Positions 6,252 through 8,004 of a stretch of DNA of 8,004 nucleotides are shown here, in pieces. Below the pieces are notes generated by a model. The model had not been told where the DNA came from. It did no database searches and saw nothing but the letters and a program-made list of their open reading frames with translations. Made by a program: the position numbers and the translations under genes. Source of the stretch: Chrysiogenales bacterium (lineage in GTDB: Bacteria > Acidobacteriota > Aminicenantia > UBA2199); the NCBI GenBank assembly GCA_004525465.1, contig SPCN01000096.1:1-8004 (forward strand). The letters are read 5' to 3'. The stretch's first letter is position 1. The number at the start of each line of letters is the position of its first letter.

Positions 6252-7610
6252 TCAGTAGTAGATATCCAGGGCGCCTTTGGTCAAAATGAAACCGATCGGC
6301 GCCGGTTTTTTGCCGTTCAGGTTGAACATTCCGGATGAGGTTTCTGAAAGGTTGGCGGACAATTCTTCAGTCGTGAACTTTTCAATGAAAGTTTTGATGC
6401 TTTGATACATGACCGGGGCCAGCAGGGTGCTGAAAAACTCGGGAAAGGCATAGCCAAGATGGACCACGGATTTGATCACTTCCAATTTTACTTGGCCGAG
6501 GACCACGCGGGGAAGCAATACGATCTCGAAATGTAATTCGCGGTAGGGGAAATTGGTAACGATTTCCCTGCCCTTGACGCTGATGCGGATGCCAGCGGGC
6601 TCGACCTTGGCCAGTGTCTCCGAGATAAGGAAATTTCTGTTCTGGCGGTACACTTGCGCCGCCAGCCCGTTGTCCTTGTCCTGCAGATTGTTTTGCAGGA
6701 TTGCTTCGCTCATTTTCAACCAGTACAGGTTCCTGGTCCGTGAATCGAGGACCGAGTTCCCGGCGGGCGCCGTTTTACCGGGATCGCTGGTCAGGATGGC
6801 CCGGTAGCATTCACTGCCGAAAATGACTTGGGGCGGTTGGCGTTCTTCCGAGTATAGAACGTAGGACGAAGCCAGCGGGCCGAATTCCAGTGATTGCCAT
6901 TTCTTGACCGGGCGATTGTCTTTGAGCACGACCAGTTGCAATTTTCGCAGATTTTGGTCCTGCAGATTGGTCATTTGGATGCTGGCCGAGAGTTTTTCCC
7001 CGTCCAGGCGCCATGGTTTGAAATCAATGACCGCCAAGGCCCCGGCCGGTGAATTGGCGTTGTTGGAAATTTGCCCGGTATTGCGCGACCAATTGTTGTT
7101 GGAAATGCGCTCGTTTCGGGGTCGTTCGATATAGGCGCTTACCAGGAACTCCCCGGTCGGGACCTGGGCAGCCGTCAGTTCGCTCGTGAAACGTTTTTTT
7201 TCGTTGGGGCCTGGCAGATCATCCTGACTGATGTTCACAGTTGCCAGTACCACCTGGTCGTCATTATTAACAAAAAGCAGGCGGGAGTCGCTGTTGCTGT
7301 ATCCCGAGCCGATATTGGCTACATCGGCCTCCAGGTCGAAGATTGCTTCGAATTGGTCTCCCTCGCGCTTCCAGCGCTTGCCGATGGAGAAAATGCTGAC
7401 GATCAGGTCGGGATTTCCGGCGGGATGCAGCTTTTTTTCATCGATCTTGCGCGTTGCCTGGTTGTTGCTGACCCGGCATTCCCTGAGCGTCGTCGCCACC
7501 TGGAAAACATACGTGGTTTTGCGGCCGTGCAGGAATGAATCGTTGACGCTGTAGGTCCAGCGGCTGCCCGGGGCCATAAGAATGTCCCTGGTGCTGGCGC
7601 TCTGGATCAC
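6252..7610 (-). CDS. C-terminal part of an exported CARDB-like multi-module protein (frame-split gene)
   Basis: This open frame (452 codons, first usable codon GTG at 7610) is not an independent gene. It is the continuation of the frame that begins at 7914 and is interrupted at the A9 run 7618-7626. It completes the first Ig-like module (LMAPGSRWTYSV, RVSNNQAT) and holds two more: about residues 67-178 (NPDLIVSIFS to ISNNNWSRNT) and 188-296 (ALAVIDFKPW to SRTRNLYW). The pattern is a hydrophobic strand after PD, a VxNxG-type strand, a 'PG' loop before a Y/F-rich strand, and a closing S-N-N segment, as in CARDB (cell adhesion related domain in bacteria) modules. About residues 300-452 form a separate C-terminal domain I do not recognise. 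It has no start signal of its own. Such modules usually serve as extracellular binding or spacer domains; the ligand is unknown. Confidence 0.7.
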   Translation of the reverse strand: MIQSASTRDILMAPGSRWTYSVNDSFLHGRKTTYVFQVATTLRECRVSNNQATRKIDEKKLHPAGNPDLIVSIFSIGKRWKREGDQFEAIFDLEADVANIGSGYSNSDSRLLFVNNDDQVVLATVNISQDDLPGPNEKKRFTSELTAAQVPTGEFLVSAYIERPRNERISNNNWSRNTGQISNNANSPAGALAVIDFKPWRLDGEKLSASIQMTNLQDQNLRKLQLVVLKDNRPVKKWQSLEFGPLASSYVLYSEERQPPQVIFGSECYRAILTSDPGKTAPAGNSVLDSRTRNLYWLKMSEAILQNNLQDKDNGLAAQVYRQNRNFLISETLAKVEPAGIRISVKGREIVTNFPYRELHFEIVLLPRVVLGQVKLEVIKSVVHLGYAFPEFFSTLLAPVMYQSIKTFIEKFTTEELSANLSETSSGMFNLNGKKPAPIGFILTKGALDIYY

Positions 7611-7914
7611 CTCGCCGTTTTTTTTTCAATATCAGATACAAGGAGGTTCCGGGAGGCACGGCCGCGGAGCCGACGTTTTCCAGGGTGGCTTCCAGCTTGA
7701 CCGTGTCCATGGGAAACTCGACCTGCAGGTCACCCAGCAGGGTGCTGACCAGGGTGGCGGTCAGGGAGGTTACCGCCACGTCAGGACAATTGAGCTCTGT
7801 GACCTGTTGTTCCCGGCTGGTGGTGTTTTTGACTTCTTTTTGCTGAGACGGCAATGTCAAGGATGCGGCAACGAGAAGAGCAAGGAAAGCGCAGGGCAAA
7901 TTCATTTTGATCAT
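7438..7914 (-). CDS. N-terminal part of the same exported CARDB-like protein (frame-split)
   Basis: ATG is the complement of 7912-7914. A GGAGAG lies about 10 bases upstream; a second ATG is three codons in. Residues 1-23 form a signal peptide (MIKMNLPCAF and a hydrophobic stretch to about LPS). From residue 44 the first Ig-like module begins: PDVAVTSLTATLV, then VKLEATLENVGSAAVPPGTSL (an NxG-type CARDB strand), then LYLILKK (92-98). After the A9 run the frame as read gives about 60 residues of unrelated sequence (rich in Q, G, P, R) and stops at the complement of 7438-7440. Dropping one A restores a continuous gene 7914-6252 of about 553 codons (LILKKNGEVIQSAST). The part before residue 98 is therefore real and the tail is out-of-frame. 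Confidence 0.7.
   Translation of the reverse strand: MIKMNLPCAFLALLVAASLTLPSQQKEVKNTTSREQQVTELNCPDVAVTSLTATLVSTLLGDLQVEFPMDTVKLEATLENVGSAAVPPGTSLYLILKKKRRGDPERQHQGHSYGPGQPLDLQRQRFIPARPQNHVCFPGGDDAQGMPGQQQPGNAQDR
7618..7626 (-). other. Frameshift site: run of nine A that splits one gene into two frames
   Basis: Nine T on the + strand (nine A in the mRNA sense) lie exactly where the protein pattern moves from the frame of 7914 to the frame ending at 6252. Eight A would give an uninterrupted protein. The options are a sequencing or assembly slip, a real inactivating insertion, a phase-variable tract, or transcriptional slippage, which is known for runs of about nine or more A/T in bacteria. The sequence alone cannot decide. 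Confidence 0.8.
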
Positions 7915-7939
7915 TGGTCTCTACTCTCCATTGCTATTC

Positions 7940-7969
7940 ATTATATATTGAAATGCAAGCTTTTGTCAC
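7940..7969 (-). promoter_or_regulatory. Candidate sigma70-type promoter for the CARDB-like gene
   Basis: On the - strand GTGACA (complement of 7964-7969, 5 of 6 to TTGACA) is followed after 18 bases by a perfect TATAAT (complement of 7940-7945). It lies about 25 bases before the ATG, leaving a leader that contains GGAGAG. This is the best promoter match in the window. Confidence 0.5.
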
Positions 7970-7972
7970 CTA

Positions 7973-7987
7973 TCAGGAAAATCCTGA
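7973..7987. repeat. Short dyad upstream of the -35 box
   Basis: TCAGGA (7973-7978) and TCCTGA (7982-7987) are perfect 6-bp arms around AAA, three bases upstream of the GTGACA box. The position suits an activator site or the stem of a terminator from a gene beyond the window. Its length could also occur by chance. Confidence 0.35.
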
Positions 7988-8004
7988 CATTCTTCCGCCG
8001 CGCA

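Overview
The window looks like chromosomal DNA of an uncultured Gram-negative-type bacterium. Evidence: an RND efflux pump of the inner membrane/periplasm type, a run of exported proteins with Sec signal peptides, moderate-to-high GC, and an AT-rich intergenic element of short TTGGAATTT/AATTCCAA words. I recall similar elements from metagenome-derived genomes (Acidobacteriota/Aminicenantota-like and other candidate phyla). The phylum guess is weak and rests on recall, not on a search.

Layout. Left block, + strand: the 3' part of an RND (HAE1/AcrB-like) pump gene (1-2559, start outside the window), then after a short gap a crotonase-fold (enoyl-CoA hydratase/isomerase family) gene (start 2632, end 3393) with an excellent ribosome binding site. 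Middle: 3394-3708 is a gene-free stretch between convergent genes, filled by a nested inverted-repeat element. Right block, - strand, read right to left: a gene for an exported protein with three CARDB-like Ig modules (7914 to 6252), split into two frames at a run of nine A; a GC-rich gene for an exported protein of a conserved family of unknown function (6125-5157); and a DUF885-type exported metallopeptidase-like gene (5019-3709). Each of these three genes has its own candidate promoter, so they need not be one operon.

How the genes work together: the pump and the crotonase could be co-transcribed, but no shared pathway is evident. The three - strand products are all predicted to be exported and share nothing else visible. 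I do not see a defence system, CRISPR array, integrase, transposase, tRNA or rRNA. The points most worth following up are the A9 frameshift, the structured intergenic element, the crotonase that lacks both catalytic glutamates, and the apparently leaderless promoter of the GC-rich gene.
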